A stretch of DNA of 64,000 nucleotides from Peribacillus frigoritolerans (GTDB taxonomy: Bacteria > Bacillota > Bacilli > Bacillales > Bacillaceae), in the NCBI RefSeq assembly GCF_004358755.1, contig NZ_SMZY01000005.1:1-64000 (forward strand), read 5' to 3'. The notes under the pieces were generated by a model. The model ran no database searches and was not told where the DNA came from. It was given only the letters and a program-made list of their open reading frames with translations. Below, one piece after another: positions 46,558 through 55,133 of this stretch. Position 1 is the first letter of the stretch; every line of letters begins with the position of its first letter. The position numbers and the translations under genes were made by a program.

Positions 46558-46606
46558 AGCACCCAAAAGGCCGGTTCATAGTACATGAACCGGCCTTTTG
46601 GGTGCT
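46558..46606. repeat. long perfect inverted repeat (22-bp arms)
   Basis: Arms 46558-46579 and 46585-46606 are perfectly complementary (AGCACCCAAAAGGCCGGTTC... / ...GAACCGGCCTTTTGGGTGCT) with a 5-nt loop AGTAC. It lies in the 46446-46710 gap, ~110 bp past the dps hairpin and ~105 bp before the next gene; no T-tract outside the stem, though TTTT is within it. The rest of the gap shows nothing recognisable. Confidence 0.85.
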
Positions 46607-46710
46607 TAAAAATAGCACATTTCTATAATGATGGGATAACTGCTAGAGCAAGGTGAGATAGAACACATAGAATATATGGAATTTATTCTTTTAGAAAGGA
46701 TGGCAAGAAC

Positions 46711-47115
46711 ATGTCTCGTCTGGAAATGGGCTTGCTTATGCTTACCTCCATCTATTTCACTGTCCTAACCTTTATAATTGGCGAGCTTCATGAAATTTTT
46801 TTAATCCTGCTATCGTTAATGTTAATCGAGTTTTTAACTTTCATTTTGGCTGACGCTCTTACTAATACCGAGAATTTGCTGAAAAATTCGGCTTCAAGGC
46901 TTGGTGCAAAAGTTATCATCATTTCTGTTGTGGCCGTTGCAAATTTGATTGATCTTGTGCTTAATACGAATTATATTCTGCGTGATGAAACGATTTGTTT
47001 CTATATTGTTTTTGAAGCTCTGCGCATATTGCGAAACGCCCATCACGTCAAGCTGCCTGTCCCTAGATTTTTGATCAGGATTTTAGAATTTATTGAGCAA
47101 TTGTTTAGAAAATGA
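46711..47115 (+). CDS. ytkC: holin-like membrane protein (YtkC family)
   Basis: 134 aa with about four hydrophobic helices and the phage-holin-4-like segment SASRLGAKVIIISVVAVANLIDLVL then FYIVFEALRILRNAHH. Corresponds by position to B. subtilis YtkC. ATG with AGAAAGGATGG. A chromosomal holin-like role in autolysis is inferred only. Confidence 0.75.
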   Translation: MSRLEMGLLMLTSIYFTVLTFIIGELHEIFLILLSLMLIEFLTFILADALTNTENLLKNSASRLGAKVIIISVVAVANLIDLVLNTNYILRDETICFYIVFEALRILRNAHHVKLPVPRFLIRILEFIEQLFRK

Positions 47116-47183
47116 GTGCCGAATAATTTGTTCATGAATAGGAAAAAAATAAACAATGGACAAGTAAAGGGGTGCTTAAAGAA

Positions 47184-47516
47184 ATGTCAGATACGAAGCA
47201 AACTTATTATGTAACGGTTGCGAACGGTGAAATATCACAGCTGAGCACGGAAGCTCCGTGGGATTATAAGATTGAAGCGACAGAAGACGAAATCACATCG
47301 CTCAGAGAGTATTTTGATCAGGTGTATTCATCTGACTGGCAGGGATTTTTCAGAGCCCATGTTCCGTACTTAGAATATCATTATGACAGGCAGAATGATG
47401 CGATTGATCAAACAAATTATAAAATTTATGAAATGATTTATCAGCTTGGAGACGAAGAAGCCAAGAATCATATTCGCTCACAGGGAATTTTAAAAAAGAT
47501 TGAAGAACAACAATAG
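47184..47516 (+). CDS. conserved hypothetical protein
   Basis: 110 aa, soluble, acidic. No motif recognised. It begins MSDTKQTYYVTVANGEIS and holds DQVYSSDWQGFFRAHVPYLEYHYDR, with a helical C-terminus. ATG at 47184 has AAAGGGG about 10 nt upstream. Sits between ytkC and ytkD on the same strand, 68 bp from each. Typical codon use suggests a real gene. Confidence 0.75.
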   Translation: MSDTKQTYYVTVANGEISQLSTEAPWDYKIEATEDEITSLREYFDQVYSSDWQGFFRAHVPYLEYHYDRQNDAIDQTNYKIYEMIYQLGDEEAKNHIRSQGILKKIEEQQ

Positions 47517-47582
47517 GTCTTATACAAACTCTTTCATTGTGATAAGATTTTTATGGACACATAGAAATTGAGGGATAGAAAA

Positions 47583-48053
47583 ATGTTTCGATTTAAAGAT
47601 TATTATCACAATGAAGTTCATCTGTCTTTTGAGGAATATCCATTCTCAAAAAATCCTAAGCATGTTTGGGTCATTTGCCGTTACGGAGATCAGTGGCTGC
47701 TTACGATTCATCGCGATCGGGGATATGAATTTCCGGGAGGCAAGGTCGAAGAGTTTGAAAGTCCTGATGATGCTGCTGTAAGAGAAGTCAAAGAAGAAAC
47801 AGGGGCGACTGTGTCGAAGTTAACGTATATCGGACAATACAAGGTGCTTGGAAAAGAAAAAACAATCGTCAAGAATATTTATTACGCAGAAATCGGCGAG
47901 ATTATCCCCCAAACGGACTATCTTGAGACAAAAGGGCCTATCTTATTTGACTCACTGCCTTCGGATATCGGGAGAAATCGAAAGTTTAGTTTTATCATGA
48001 AAGATGAAGTATTGGTTAAGAGCTTGATGAAAGTAACAGCAGAGTATATTTAG
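47583..48053 (+). CDS. ytkD: Nudix hydrolase, 8-oxo-dGTP diphosphatase type
   Basis: Sanitises oxidised nucleotides. 156 aa (YtkD of B. subtilis 158). Nudix box at 52-74: GGKVEEFESPDDAAVREVKEETGA fits GX5EX7REUXEEXGU. ATG at 47583 with GAGGGA. Terminator follows. Confidence 0.93.
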   Translation: MFRFKDYYHNEVHLSFEEYPFSKNPKHVWVICRYGDQWLLTIHRDRGYEFPGGKVEEFESPDDAAVREVKEETGATVSKLTYIGQYKVLGKEKTIVKNIYYAEIGEIIPQTDYLETKGPILFDSLPSDIGRNRKFSFIMKDEVLVKSLMKVTAEYI

Positions 48054-48055
48054 GG

Positions 48056-48088
48056 AATCCCGGCAAATGAATGCCGGGAATTTTTTTA
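48056..48088 (+). terminator. terminator of ytkD
   Basis: TCCCGGCA / TGCCGGGA stem followed by ATTTTTTT. Confidence 0.88.
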
Positions 48089-48160
48089 TAAAAATAAAAC
48101 AACTCGATGGAAAATATAGTAATATGAAGTAGAGCAGATGAAATTAGGGGGATGAATAAT

Positions 48161-48712
48161 ATGTCTCACAGTGAACCCAGATACATATGGATTGCCGTTT
48201 CTTTGTTATTAGCAGTCTCAAGTTTTTTTGTCATCCTGATTGTTCCGTATACTATACATAACATTTTATTTCACACGATGAATACCGCAACAATCCAAAC
48301 GCCTAAGCTTGTGCTGTATTTGTATGGAATCTCAATTGGACTCCTTGCTTTTGCGAGTTTTTTGATGTATATAAATCAGAAAAAATTATGGAAGGCTGCA
48401 TTACCTCTGGCTATTATCGGTTTTATTGGAATTGGACTTGGCACAGATCACTATAAAGTAGTGACCTACGATGAAATTAAGTTCAGCAAGCCATGGTCCT
48501 TTGCTGAAACAAGCTACAAATGGAAGGATGTTAAAGAAATTGTCACGGAAGATTCTGATGATGCAGCAGTTAACTGGCAGGTAAAGTTTTTATTCAAAGA
48601 TGGAGAAGAACTTGTCTTTCTTCGTGACAGAAGATTTAACAGCGATCACGCAAATTTTTATTCTGCTGCAAAAATGAACGGAGTTCCTTATAAAGGCATA
48701 AATGAAAAGTAA
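48161..48712 (+). CDS. membrane protein of unknown function
   Basis: 183 aa: three hydrophobic helices in residues ~8-100, then a ~80-residue soluble C-terminal domain (YDEIKFSKPWSFAETSYKWKDVKEIVTEDS...). The C-terminal part resembles a PH-like fold in overall pattern, but I do not recognise the family. The ATG at 48161 is preferred over 48152, which adjoins the GGGGGA site. Own terminator. Confidence 0.75.
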   Translation: MSHSEPRYIWIAVSLLLAVSSFFVILIVPYTIHNILFHTMNTATIQTPKLVLYLYGISIGLLAFASFLMYINQKKLWKAALPLAIIGFIGIGLGTDHYKVVTYDEIKFSKPWSFAETSYKWKDVKEIVTEDSDDAAVNWQVKFLFKDGEELVFLRDRRFNSDHANFYSAAKMNGVPYKGINEK

Positions 48713-48714
48713 TA

Positions 48715-48746
48715 AAAAGGCTTTCGGATACCTGAAAGCCTTTTTA
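48715..48746. terminator. bidirectional terminator
   Basis: AAAAAGGCTTTC / GAAAGCCTTTTT stem between convergent genes. Confidence 0.88.
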
Positions 48747-48753
48747 AATGTGG

Positions 48754-49722
48754 TCATACTCCAATTGATGAAGAAATATTTTCTTTTTTAAGAAAATCAG
48801 CCAGCAGGTCTGGAGCCGTCAAGTAGATTAAGCCGTTTCCTTCAAGACTCTTAGGAAAGCCGAGCGGTATCGTGCGTTTCATCAGCTGGGCATAGATTTC
48901 CGGTTCTGAAAGCTTTCTTTCGAATTCACTCTCAGCAAGCTTCTTGACTATCGCAAGAGCGCCTGAAACATGCGGTGCAGACATGGATGTTCCGCTGAAT
49001 ACGGCATATTTTCCGCCGGGAATGGTAGAAATGATTTTCTCGCCAGGTGCCACGGCGTCTATTTCATTATTTGAATTGGTAAAGTAAGAAGATTTTCGCT
49101 GGAGGCTGATAGCTCCGACTGAAATGACTTCATTGTAGCAGCCGGGGTATGAGAATTCCGATGTTTTGCTGTTGCCGTCTCCTTCATTGCCTGCTGAACA
49201 CACAACGAGAATTTGGTTTTGTACAGCTTTTTGTATCACTTCGTGAAGCTCAGGCACATCGGATGGTCCGCCGAGAGACATTGAGATGATATCAGCCTTT
49301 TCTGAAATGGCATATTCAATGGCATTGATAATCCACTCATAGGCACCTGACCCTTCTTCTCCAGCAAGTGCTTTTAAAATAAGCAGCTTAGCTTCAGGTG
49401 CAACACCAATCACACCTGATTCCGCATTTACGGCAGCAATCGTACCCGCTACGTGAGTTCCGTGGCCGCTGTAATCGGTAAATACCTCAGGGTCTCCATT
49501 ATCATCATCAGTAAAGTTGCGGCCGCCGATTACTCTGCCCTCTAAATCCGGATGCTGTGCGTCACATCCTGTATCAATTACTGCAATCAATACATCTTTG
49601 CCTTTAAATCCTTTGCTCCATAATGCGGGGGCTTGAATCATATCCACGCCTTCCGGGATTTGCTGAGCCTCTACAAGATGATTGTCAACTTTGTACGGAA
49701 TCAATTTAATAGACTTTTCCAT
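48754..49722 (-). CDS. isp: intracellular serine protease (subtilisin family)
   Basis: 322 aa, no signal peptide. N-terminal LIPYKV segment (7-12) is the ISP propeptide motif that blocks the active site until cleaved. Triad D50 (VIDTGCD), H87 (SGHGTHVAG), S246 (GTSMSAPH). Major cytosolic protease of stationary-phase bacilli. The ATG at 49722 has AGGAGGGG 6 nt before; an earlier in-frame start is not needed. Confidence 0.95.
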   Translation of the reverse strand: MEKSIKLIPYKVDNHLVEAQQIPEGVDMIQAPALWSKGFKGKDVLIAVIDTGCDAQHPDLEGRVIGGRNFTDDDNGDPEVFTDYSGHGTHVAGTIAAVNAESGVIGVAPEAKLLILKALAGEEGSGAYEWIINAIEYAISEKADIISMSLGGPSDVPELHEVIQKAVQNQILVVCSAGNEGDGNSKTSEFSYPGCYNEVISVGAISLQRKSSYFTNSNNEIDAVAPGEKIISTIPGGKYAVFSGTSMSAPHVSGALAIVKKLAESEFERKLSEPEIYAQLMKRTIPLGFPKSLEGNGLIYLTAPDLLADFLKKENISSSIGV

Positions 49723-49888
49723 TACAACCCCTCCTATCATTTCTTAAGAAACAAATGTTAAGGCCAGAGACAGAGGTATAATAATCAGAACTTTCTGTTA
49801 AATACTATCATTTTCTATGAATTCTGGCAAATGCCAAATAGACTAGTGATGAATAATGAAAATGGCATAGGGACTATTCAGAATGAAA

Positions 49889-49920
49889 AAACAAAAATAC
49901 GGCCCAATTAAGACCGTATT
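49889..49920 (-). terminator. terminator of the ytl transporter operon
   Basis: AATACGG / CCGTATT stem then TTTGTTTTTT on the minus strand. Confidence 0.75.
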
Positions 49921-49922
49921 TG

Positions 49923-50729
49923 CTATTCATCATCCTTAACCAGCTTTCTCTCCAGCAGTTCAACGGCCTGATACATAATGGTTGCAAAGCAGGCAATGAT
50001 GATAAGCGAGAGAAGGACAAGCGTAAAGTTGAAGACCTGAAAACCGTAAATGATCATGTAACCCAATCCTTTTGCGGATACCAGGAATTCTCCTACAATG
50101 ACACCAACCCAAGAGAGGCCTACATTGACTTTAAGAGTCGATATGATGGTTGGAAATGATGCAGGCAGTACGGCTTCTTTGAACATCTGCCATTTCGATG
50201 CGCCAAATGTCTGAAGCACCTTCAGATAGTTGGAATCCATTTCTCTGAATGCCGTATAAACTACGATTGTTGTTATAATGATAGAGATGATGGCACCCAT
50301 TGCAATGATAGAGAAATAACCCGGTCCAAGCGCAACAATTAAAATAGGTCCGAGCGCTACCTTGGGCATAGCGTTTAAAATGACCAAGTAAGGATCAAGA
50401 ATATTTGACAGCCGCTTAGACCACCATAGAACAGCTGCAAGCACAGTACCGGAGAGGGTGCCGATGATAAAGCCAAGAACGGTTTCAAATAAGGTGACGC
50501 TCAAGTTTGATAAAAGAGATCCGTCAGCAATCTTTACTAAAAATAAGTTCCATATTTTAGAAGGATAACTGAACAGCAGAGGATCAATCCATTCTCTCTT
50601 TCCTGCTATTTCCCAAAGGGAGAAAAACGTGATAAAGATAAGAAGCTGATAAAACCTTACCCAGTTTTTCTCTTTTTTTAAGCTTTTTAAATAGGATTGA
50701 TGCAGTTTGTTTAATTCATTCTTTTCCAT
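49923..50729 (-). CDS. ytlD: ABC transporter permease (SsuC/TauC-like)
   Basis: 268 aa, six membrane segments, BPD-type permease with the EAA loop ([26 protein letters not shown]). Third gene of the minus-strand ytlA-ytlC-ytlD operon; start ATG at 50729 lies within the end of ytlC (14-bp overlap). Family imports sulfonates, nitrate or thiamine-pyrimidine compounds; substrate here unknown. Confidence 0.9.
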   Translation of the reverse strand: MEKNELNKLHQSYLKSLKKEKNWVRFYQLLIFITFFSLWEIAGKREWIDPLLFSYPSKIWNLFLVKIADGSLLSNLSVTLFETVLGFIIGTLSGTVLAAVLWWSKRLSNILDPYLVILNAMPKVALGPILIVALGPGYFSIIAMGAIISIIITTIVVYTAFREMDSNYLKVLQTFGASKWQMFKEAVLPASFPTIISTLKVNVGLSWVGVIVGEFLVSAKGLGYMIIYGFQVFNFTLVLLSLIIIACFATIMYQAVELLERKLVKDDE

Positions 50730-51489
50730 CAAGCTGATCCAGCTCCTTCCAAATGTGCTGAAACAGGTCTGTAAAGGAGGGATGCTGTCTCGCTGAAAAT
50801 GGTGTTATGCTTTTTAATTCTTCTGGAACTTGAAAGATCTGAGCGATTCTGCCAGGTTTTGAGGAAAGAAGAAAGATGCGGTCACTCATAGCGATGGCTT
50901 CGCCGATATCATGTGTGACAAGCAGAGCTGTTTTCCTGAAATCCTTCAAAGTGCTCCAAACCAGGTCTTCGAGCTTAAGCTTTGTTTGATAATCCAGTGC
51001 AGAAAAAGGTTCATCAAGCATGAGAAGCTTAGGATTCGTTGAGAGTGTTCTGACCAGAGCTGCACGCTGTCTCATACCGCCTGAAAGCTGGCGAGGATAT
51101 TTCTTCTCGACATTCTCAAGCCCCATATCTTTCAGCAGTGAAAGGCTTTTCTTTTTCGAATCAGCTGATAGGCTGCCTCCGATTTTTAATCCGAGCAGAA
51201 TGTTTTCTTCAATTGTTTTCCAAGGGAAAAGGTAATCCTGCTGCAGCATGTATCCAATGGCAGATGTGTCATGTTTGACCGGTCTGCCTTCCATTAAAAT
51301 GCTGCCCTTTGTAGGTGAGATCAGGCCCGCGATAATGGACAGCAATGTAGTTTTGCCGCATCCGCTTGGGCCAAGAAAGGAGATGAATTCTCCTTCCTCT
51401 ACTTGTAAATCAATATCCTCTAATGCAAGAGTTGCTGTTTCTTTTGTAAAGTACATATGGTGGATATGCTGGACCGTCAAGAAAGACAT
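50716..51489 (-). CDS. ytlC: ABC transporter ATPase (SsuB/TauB-like)
   Basis: 257 aa. Walker [10 protein letters not shown] (~39-47), Q-loop [10 protein letters not shown], signature LSGGMRQR, Walker B LLMLDEPF, switch TH in LLVTHD. ATG with AAGGAGG. Overlaps ytlD; 12 bp after ytlA. Confidence 0.93.
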   Translation of the reverse strand: MSFLTVQHIHHMYFTKETATLALEDIDLQVEEGEFISFLGPSGCGKTTLLSIIAGLISPTKGSILMEGRPVKHDTSAIGYMLQQDYLFPWKTIEENILLGLKIGGSLSADSKKKSLSLLKDMGLENVEKKYPRQLSGGMRQRAALVRTLSTNPKLLMLDEPFSALDYQTKLKLEDLVWSTLKDFRKTALLVTHDIGEAIAMSDRIFLLSSKPGRIAQIFQVPEELKSITPFSARQHPSFTDLFQHIWKELDQLDGKE

Positions 51490-51501
51490 GCTGAAACCTC
51501 C

Positions 51502-52488
51502 TTACTTTGCAGCGTCTTCTGCGAACTTCGTATTAACCAGTGTTCCGTGCTCAATGCGTGCAGGCAATTCGTTCGCTTCTTCCATGATGTTTTGAAGATT
51601 CGTCCATTCTGCCTCATCAAGGATTGGATCAGTCGCAAAAGATCCCTGCTCTTTATAGCGTTCGACTACTGTTGTGATAAGCTCCAGGTCTGTATCTTTA
51701 AATTGCGGGGCAATAGCCTTTGCAATGGTTTCAGCGCTGTTTTCTTCCACCCATTGCTGAGCTTTATAAATGGCTTTTGTGAATTTTTCTGCTGCTTCTG
51801 AATCCTCTTTTAAGAAGCTTTCTTTTGCCATAAATGTTGTATATGGAACTTTTCCGGATTCATTCCCGAATGATGCCACAATGTGGCCGGTGCCTTCTTT
51901 TTCAAAAATGCTTGCTGTAGGCTCAAAAAGCTGGACAAAATCGCCGGTTCCAGAAGCAAAGGCGCTCGGAATATTGGCAAAATCAATATTTTGAATCAGA
52001 TTTAAATCATTTTGCGGATTAATACCATTCTCCTTTAAGACGAATTCTCCAACCATCTGCGGCATTCCGCCTTTCCGCTGGCCAAGGAAAGTGCTGCCTT
52101 TCAGCTGATCCCAGCTGAAATTCTCTATTTTTTCTCTTGAGACTAGAAAGGTGCCGTCCGTTTGTGTAAGCTGGGCAAAATTGATTACGGGATCTTTAGA
52201 GCCTTGAGCAGAAACGTAAATCGACGTTTCAGAGCCGACAAGTGCAATATCCGCACCATCTGAGAGAAGAGCTGTCATTGTTTTATCTCCGCCCCATGTT
52301 GTTGTAAGCTCAACATCAAGACCTTCTTCTTCAAAAAAACCTTCAGACATTGCCGCATATAATGGTGCATAAAAAATGGAATGGGTAACCTCAGCCAACC
52401 TGATTTTTTCCGGCTTGTTTTGATTGCACGCACTTAGTGTAAAAATAAGAAGAGCGAGTACCGCAAAGCCGATGAGACTTTTTTTCAT
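51502..52488 (-). CDS. ytlA: ABC transporter substrate-binding lipoprotein (SsuA/THI5-like)
   Basis: 328 aa. Signal peptide with lipobox LSAC at C21, then an NMT1/THI5-like binding domain (FYAPLYAAMSEGFFEEEGLDVEL). First gene of the ytl operon; ATG with AAGGAGG. No thiamine riboswitch is seen upstream, so a thiamine-precursor substrate is not supported. B. subtilis has an additional ytlB that is absent here. Confidence 0.9.
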   Translation of the reverse strand: MKKSLIGFAVLALLIFTLSACNQNKPEKIRLAEVTHSIFYAPLYAAMSEGFFEEEGLDVELTTTWGGDKTMTALLSDGADIALVGSETSIYVSAQGSKDPVINFAQLTQTDGTFLVSREKIENFSWDQLKGSTFLGQRKGGMPQMVGEFVLKENGINPQNDLNLIQNIDFANIPSAFASGTGDFVQLFEPTASIFEKEGTGHIVASFGNESGKVPYTTFMAKESFLKEDSEAAEKFTKAIYKAQQWVEENSAETIAKAIAPQFKDTDLELITTVVERYKEQGSFATDPILDEAEWTNLQNIMEEANELPARIEHGTLVNTKFAEDAAK

Positions 52489-52622
52489 ATAAAATCCTCC
52501 TTGGTGACAGACACCATCAAAAAATATTAAAATGAGTATCCTGTTTTGTAACGCCTAGAATAATGTATGAGAGCGAAAAAAATGTGTGAATGCCTATAAT
52601 TGATTTTGCGAGGTGCAAGAAA

Positions 52623-53405
52623 ATGGAGAATGGTTCAATTATCGAGCGTCAGCTGCTGCCGTCGCCTAATCCTAAAATCAGACTGCAGCTCGTCACCTAT
52701 TTATCCGACGGGCTAAAGGTAAAAGGACTTCTTGCTGAACCTGAGGAAGAAGGAAAATATGAAGGTTTTCTATATTTAAGAGGCGGCATTAAAAATGTTG
52801 GCAAGGTCAGAGCTGGACGAATTGTGCAATTTGCTTCAGAAGGATTTGTCGTGATGGCTCCATTTTACCGCGGCAATCAAGGGGGAGAAGGAAACGAAGA
52901 TTTCGCGGGAGATGACAGATACGATGCTCTGCATGCGCTCACTCTTTTAAAAAACCATCCTAAAGTTAATCAGGAACGAATACATGTCTTCGGTTTTTCA
53001 AGGGGAGGAGTGATGGCGCTTTTTGCAGGGATTTTAGACCCGGACGTCCGATCAGTCGTTACATGGGGCGGCGTTTCTGATATGGCCCTTACATATGAGG
53101 AGCGGGAGGATTTACGGAGAATGATGAAGCGGGTGATAGGAGGGACACCTTCTAAATATCCTGAAAGATATAAGTGGAGAACTCCGCTGTATAATTTGGA
53201 TTCATTAAAGGCTCCAATTCTTATTATTCATGGTGCTCATGATCAAAATGTATCAGTCGAACATGCTTACCTTCTTGAAAAAAGACTCGGTGAACTTGGA
53301 AAAAGCGCAGATACGATGTATTTTGAAGAATATACACATTACTTTCCTCCTGCAGTTAACCGAAAAGTAGTAAGAGAGCTGACTTCCTGGATGAAAAAGC
53401 AATAA
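52623..53405 (+). CDS. ytmA: alpha/beta hydrolase, S9-type peptidase-like
   Basis: 260 aa (B. subtilis YtmA 257). Prolyl-oligopeptidase-like hydrolase domain without the propeller: nucleophile VFGFSRGGVMA, acid IHGAHDQNV, histidine EYTHYFPP. ATG at 52623 with CGAGGTG. Divergent from ytlA; TATAAT at ~52595 may be its -10. Substrate unknown. Confidence 0.9.
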   Translation: MENGSIIERQLLPSPNPKIRLQLVTYLSDGLKVKGLLAEPEEEGKYEGFLYLRGGIKNVGKVRAGRIVQFASEGFVVMAPFYRGNQGGEGNEDFAGDDRYDALHALTLLKNHPKVNQERIHVFGFSRGGVMALFAGILDPDVRSVVTWGGVSDMALTYEEREDLRRMMKRVIGGTPSKYPERYKWRTPLYNLDSLKAPILIIHGAHDQNVSVEHAYLLEKRLGELGKSADTMYFEEYTHYFPPAVNRKVVRELTSWMKKQ

Positions 53406-53469
53406 AAACGGAGATCCTGAGCCGAATGAATATGTTAAAATAACGATATATGAAAAAGGAGTGATGGAG

Positions 53470-53712
53470 ATGGGTATGCCTTTAGAATTGAACACGATGA
53501 TCGTGACAAAAGGGAGAGAAAACCGATTAGAAGAGAATCTATTTTCTCTCGAGAAAGAGGGCTATCGCATTTATCCGCTTGAGATTCCCGTTGAAGTCAG
53601 AAAAACAAAAGAAGGGGACGTTAGCGGACAGGCTCTGATTAAAAAACTTGAGCTTTCTGATTCTAAAACCATTCTGACTTATCAGCTGATTGCGCTGAAA
53701 TCGACAAATTAA
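53470..53712 (+). CDS. ytmB: DUF2584 family protein
   Basis: 80 aa, same length as B. subtilis YtmB. Begins MGMPLELNTMIVTKGRENRLEEN and includes EGYRIYPLEIPVEVRKTKEG. Function unknown. The ATG at 53470 has AAGGAG 8 nt upstream; ATG and GTG earlier overlap that site. 64 bp after ytmA. Confidence 0.88.
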   Translation: MGMPLELNTMIVTKGRENRLEENLFSLEKEGYRIYPLEIPVEVRKTKEGDVSGQALIKKLELSDSKTILTYQLIALKSTN

Positions 53713-53725
53713 CATTCTAACTTAA

Positions 53726-53755
53726 GAAAAGCTGCCTGCTGGCAGCTTTTTTTGT
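53726..53755 (+). terminator. terminator of ytmAB
   Basis: AAAGCTGCC / GGCAGCTTT with T7 tail. Confidence 0.88.
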
Positions 53756-53759
53756 GTAT

Positions 53760-54428
53760 TTATTCAGACATCCGGTCCTTCAGCGTGCTATTTTTCATCA
53801 AGGCCAAAAATTCATTTAACTTCGTCATTGAAGTGATATTTTGGTTGCATGTATAAGGGTCCTGGCAAATATAATTTCCGCGTTTAATGAAAGTTCCAGG
53901 TTCGGCTCCTTTGATTTCTGCAGTAAACATTCCTGCTTCTTCAAACCTGTTGCAGATCGTGCAGATGCCTTTTTGATGGATGCTGCTGAACGTGCCCTGC
54001 AGGCCGATGAGTTTATTAGATTGAGGGGCTATTATATATTGTTTGCCAGATCCTTTATCATGCCAGCTTAAGTATGAAATTTCCGTGAAATCCAGTTCTT
54101 CTAATGAAGAAGGAGCCTTTATTTTCTTAGCTTTTGGAAACAGCTTTTTTATCGTTTGCTCGGTTACATGTTTAAACGGGATAACAAAAGGTTTCAAACG
54201 TAAGAGAAAGACATCCGCATCAGACTTATCTTTTACCGCATTTATGGGTGAGAGCAAATCAATTTGTTCAGGTTCAATTTCGTCAAATAAAGTTAATGTC
54301 CTTTCCAGTGCTAGAGATTTTAAGGCATTTAATACGTTCGGGTCATTAACCGTTCCATATCCATTCACAAGCAGCTGTGTTTGCGCCTTTATATAATTAT
54401 ATTGGTCACTTCTGATAAAAGGTTCTAT
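53760..54428 (-). CDS. FusB/FusC-type elongation factor G-binding protein
   Basis: Binds EF-G and frees it from stalled ribosomes; relatives give fusidic acid resistance. An N-terminal helical domain (PFIRSDQYNYIKAQTQLLVNGYGTVND) precedes a C-terminal treble-clef zinc finger: GICTICNRF...FIKRGNYICQDPYTCNQNI. Homologues start just before PFIR, and there the frame reads ATA GAA CCT TTT with GGAGTG 10 nt upstream but no ATG, GTG or TTG. The first standard start is GTG at 54368, which would remove 20 conserved residues. I give the ATA start (223 aa). It may be a real rare start or a start-lost allele. Confidence 0.8.
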   Translation of the reverse strand: MEPFIRSDQYNYIKAQTQLLVNGYGTVNDPNVLNALKSLALERTLTLFDEIEPEQIDLLSPINAVKDKSDADVFLLRLKPFVIPFKHVTEQTIKKLFPKAKKIKAPSSLEELDFTEISYLSWHDKGSGKQYIIAPQSNKLIGLQGTFSSIHQKGICTICNRFEEAGMFTAEIKGAEPGTFIKRGNYICQDPYTCNQNITSMTKLNEFLALMKNSTLKDRMSE

Positions 54429-54538
54429 AGTATGTTCACTCCATTCATGCAGCCTTAATAATAAAAGGCTTAATTTTATAATAAAAGAAGTGCTTCATTT
54501 TTTATATGGTGAGAATGATTAAGAAATAAACTCTGCAC

Positions 54539-54581
54539 AAAACAGCACTGATTATCCATAGGATCAATCAGTGCTGTTTTA
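54539..54581 (-). terminator. terminator
   Basis: Perfect 15-bp stem AAAACAGCACTGATT / AATCAGTGCTGTTTT directly after the gene at 54582. Confidence 0.85.
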
Positions 54582-54848
54582 CTATGATTTCGTATAGACA
54601 ATCTTTTTGATTGTTTCGGCTGAAAGGTAAAATTCTTCAGCTAATTCATGAATTTTTTTGCCGCTTTTAAAACCGTTTTTAATCGAACGGTTTCTGTCGT
54701 CAAGCGCCTTTCTTCCCCCGGAGCGTGTGCCCCACTTATGGTGCGCTGTTTCCGGTTTTGGAATGTAGAGGGTCTCTCCCTGAATGTACTGCTGAATTTC
54801 TGCAATCAGCTCCTCAGGTAAGATAGCGGTTGCGTTCACATATTTCAT
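54582..54848 (-). CDS. CD3324-like helix-turn-helix protein
   Basis: 88 aa: MKYVNATAILPEELIAEIQQYIQGETLYIPK, a basic KWGTRSGGRKALDDRNRSIKN centre, and an HTH-like C-terminus KKIHELAEEFYLSAETIKKIVY. This layout is that of the CD3324 (Mor-related) family of small putative DNA-binding proteins. The ATG at 54848 with AAGGGG upstream is chosen; the 14 codons before it are not typical. Target unknown. Confidence 0.8.
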   Translation of the reverse strand: MKYVNATAILPEELIAEIQQYIQGETLYIPKPETAHHKWGTRSGGRKALDDRNRSIKNGFKSGKKIHELAEEFYLSAETIKKIVYTKS

Positions 54849-54933
54849 TTCTGCCAGCCCCTTATTTGTGATTGTATAAATAAGGCGCAAAGCCGCAGGA
54901 ATAGAAAAGGCAAACGCTTTGGGCGATTTAAAT

Positions 54934-55013
54934 CAGTGTCCGCCCCATGCAAAGTATCGCCTTTTTACTGCCGGGCTTTGCATGAGACGCTGCAGAATCT
55001 GGCAAACGGACTG
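54934..55013 (-). other. structured intergenic segment upstream of the CD3324-like gene
   Basis: CATGCAAAG (54946-54954) and CTTTGCATG (54976-54984) form a 9-bp perfect stem with a 21-nt loop. Outer CAGTGTCCG and CGGACTG could also pair. The element lies in the 5' leader region of the minus-strand gene at 54582. No known riboswitch consensus recognised. Confidence 0.35.
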
Positions 55014-55091
55014 AATTCACCAAAAACATCACCCCCTTAAAAGTAATTTACTTTTTTATGCAATTTTATCATATGGATCTATCTCGAAAAA

Positions 55092-55123
55092 CAAAAACGT
55101 TCAGACCTGAGTCTGAACGTTAC
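55092..55123 (-). terminator. terminator of the symporter gene
   Basis: AACGTTCAGAC / GTCTGAACGTT stem, 4-nt loop, then TTTGTTTTT on the minus strand. Confidence 0.88.
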
Positions 55124-55133
55124 CTTTTTCATT

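Noticed and set aside
46711-47115. Prophage remnant based on the holin-like gene
   Set aside because: No other phage genes nearby; ytkC occupies the same place in B. subtilis, so it is a resident chromosomal gene.
52489-52622. Thiamine or other riboswitch controlling ytlACD
   Set aside because: No CTGAGA/ACCTGA-type core or other known aptamer motif was found in the short leader.
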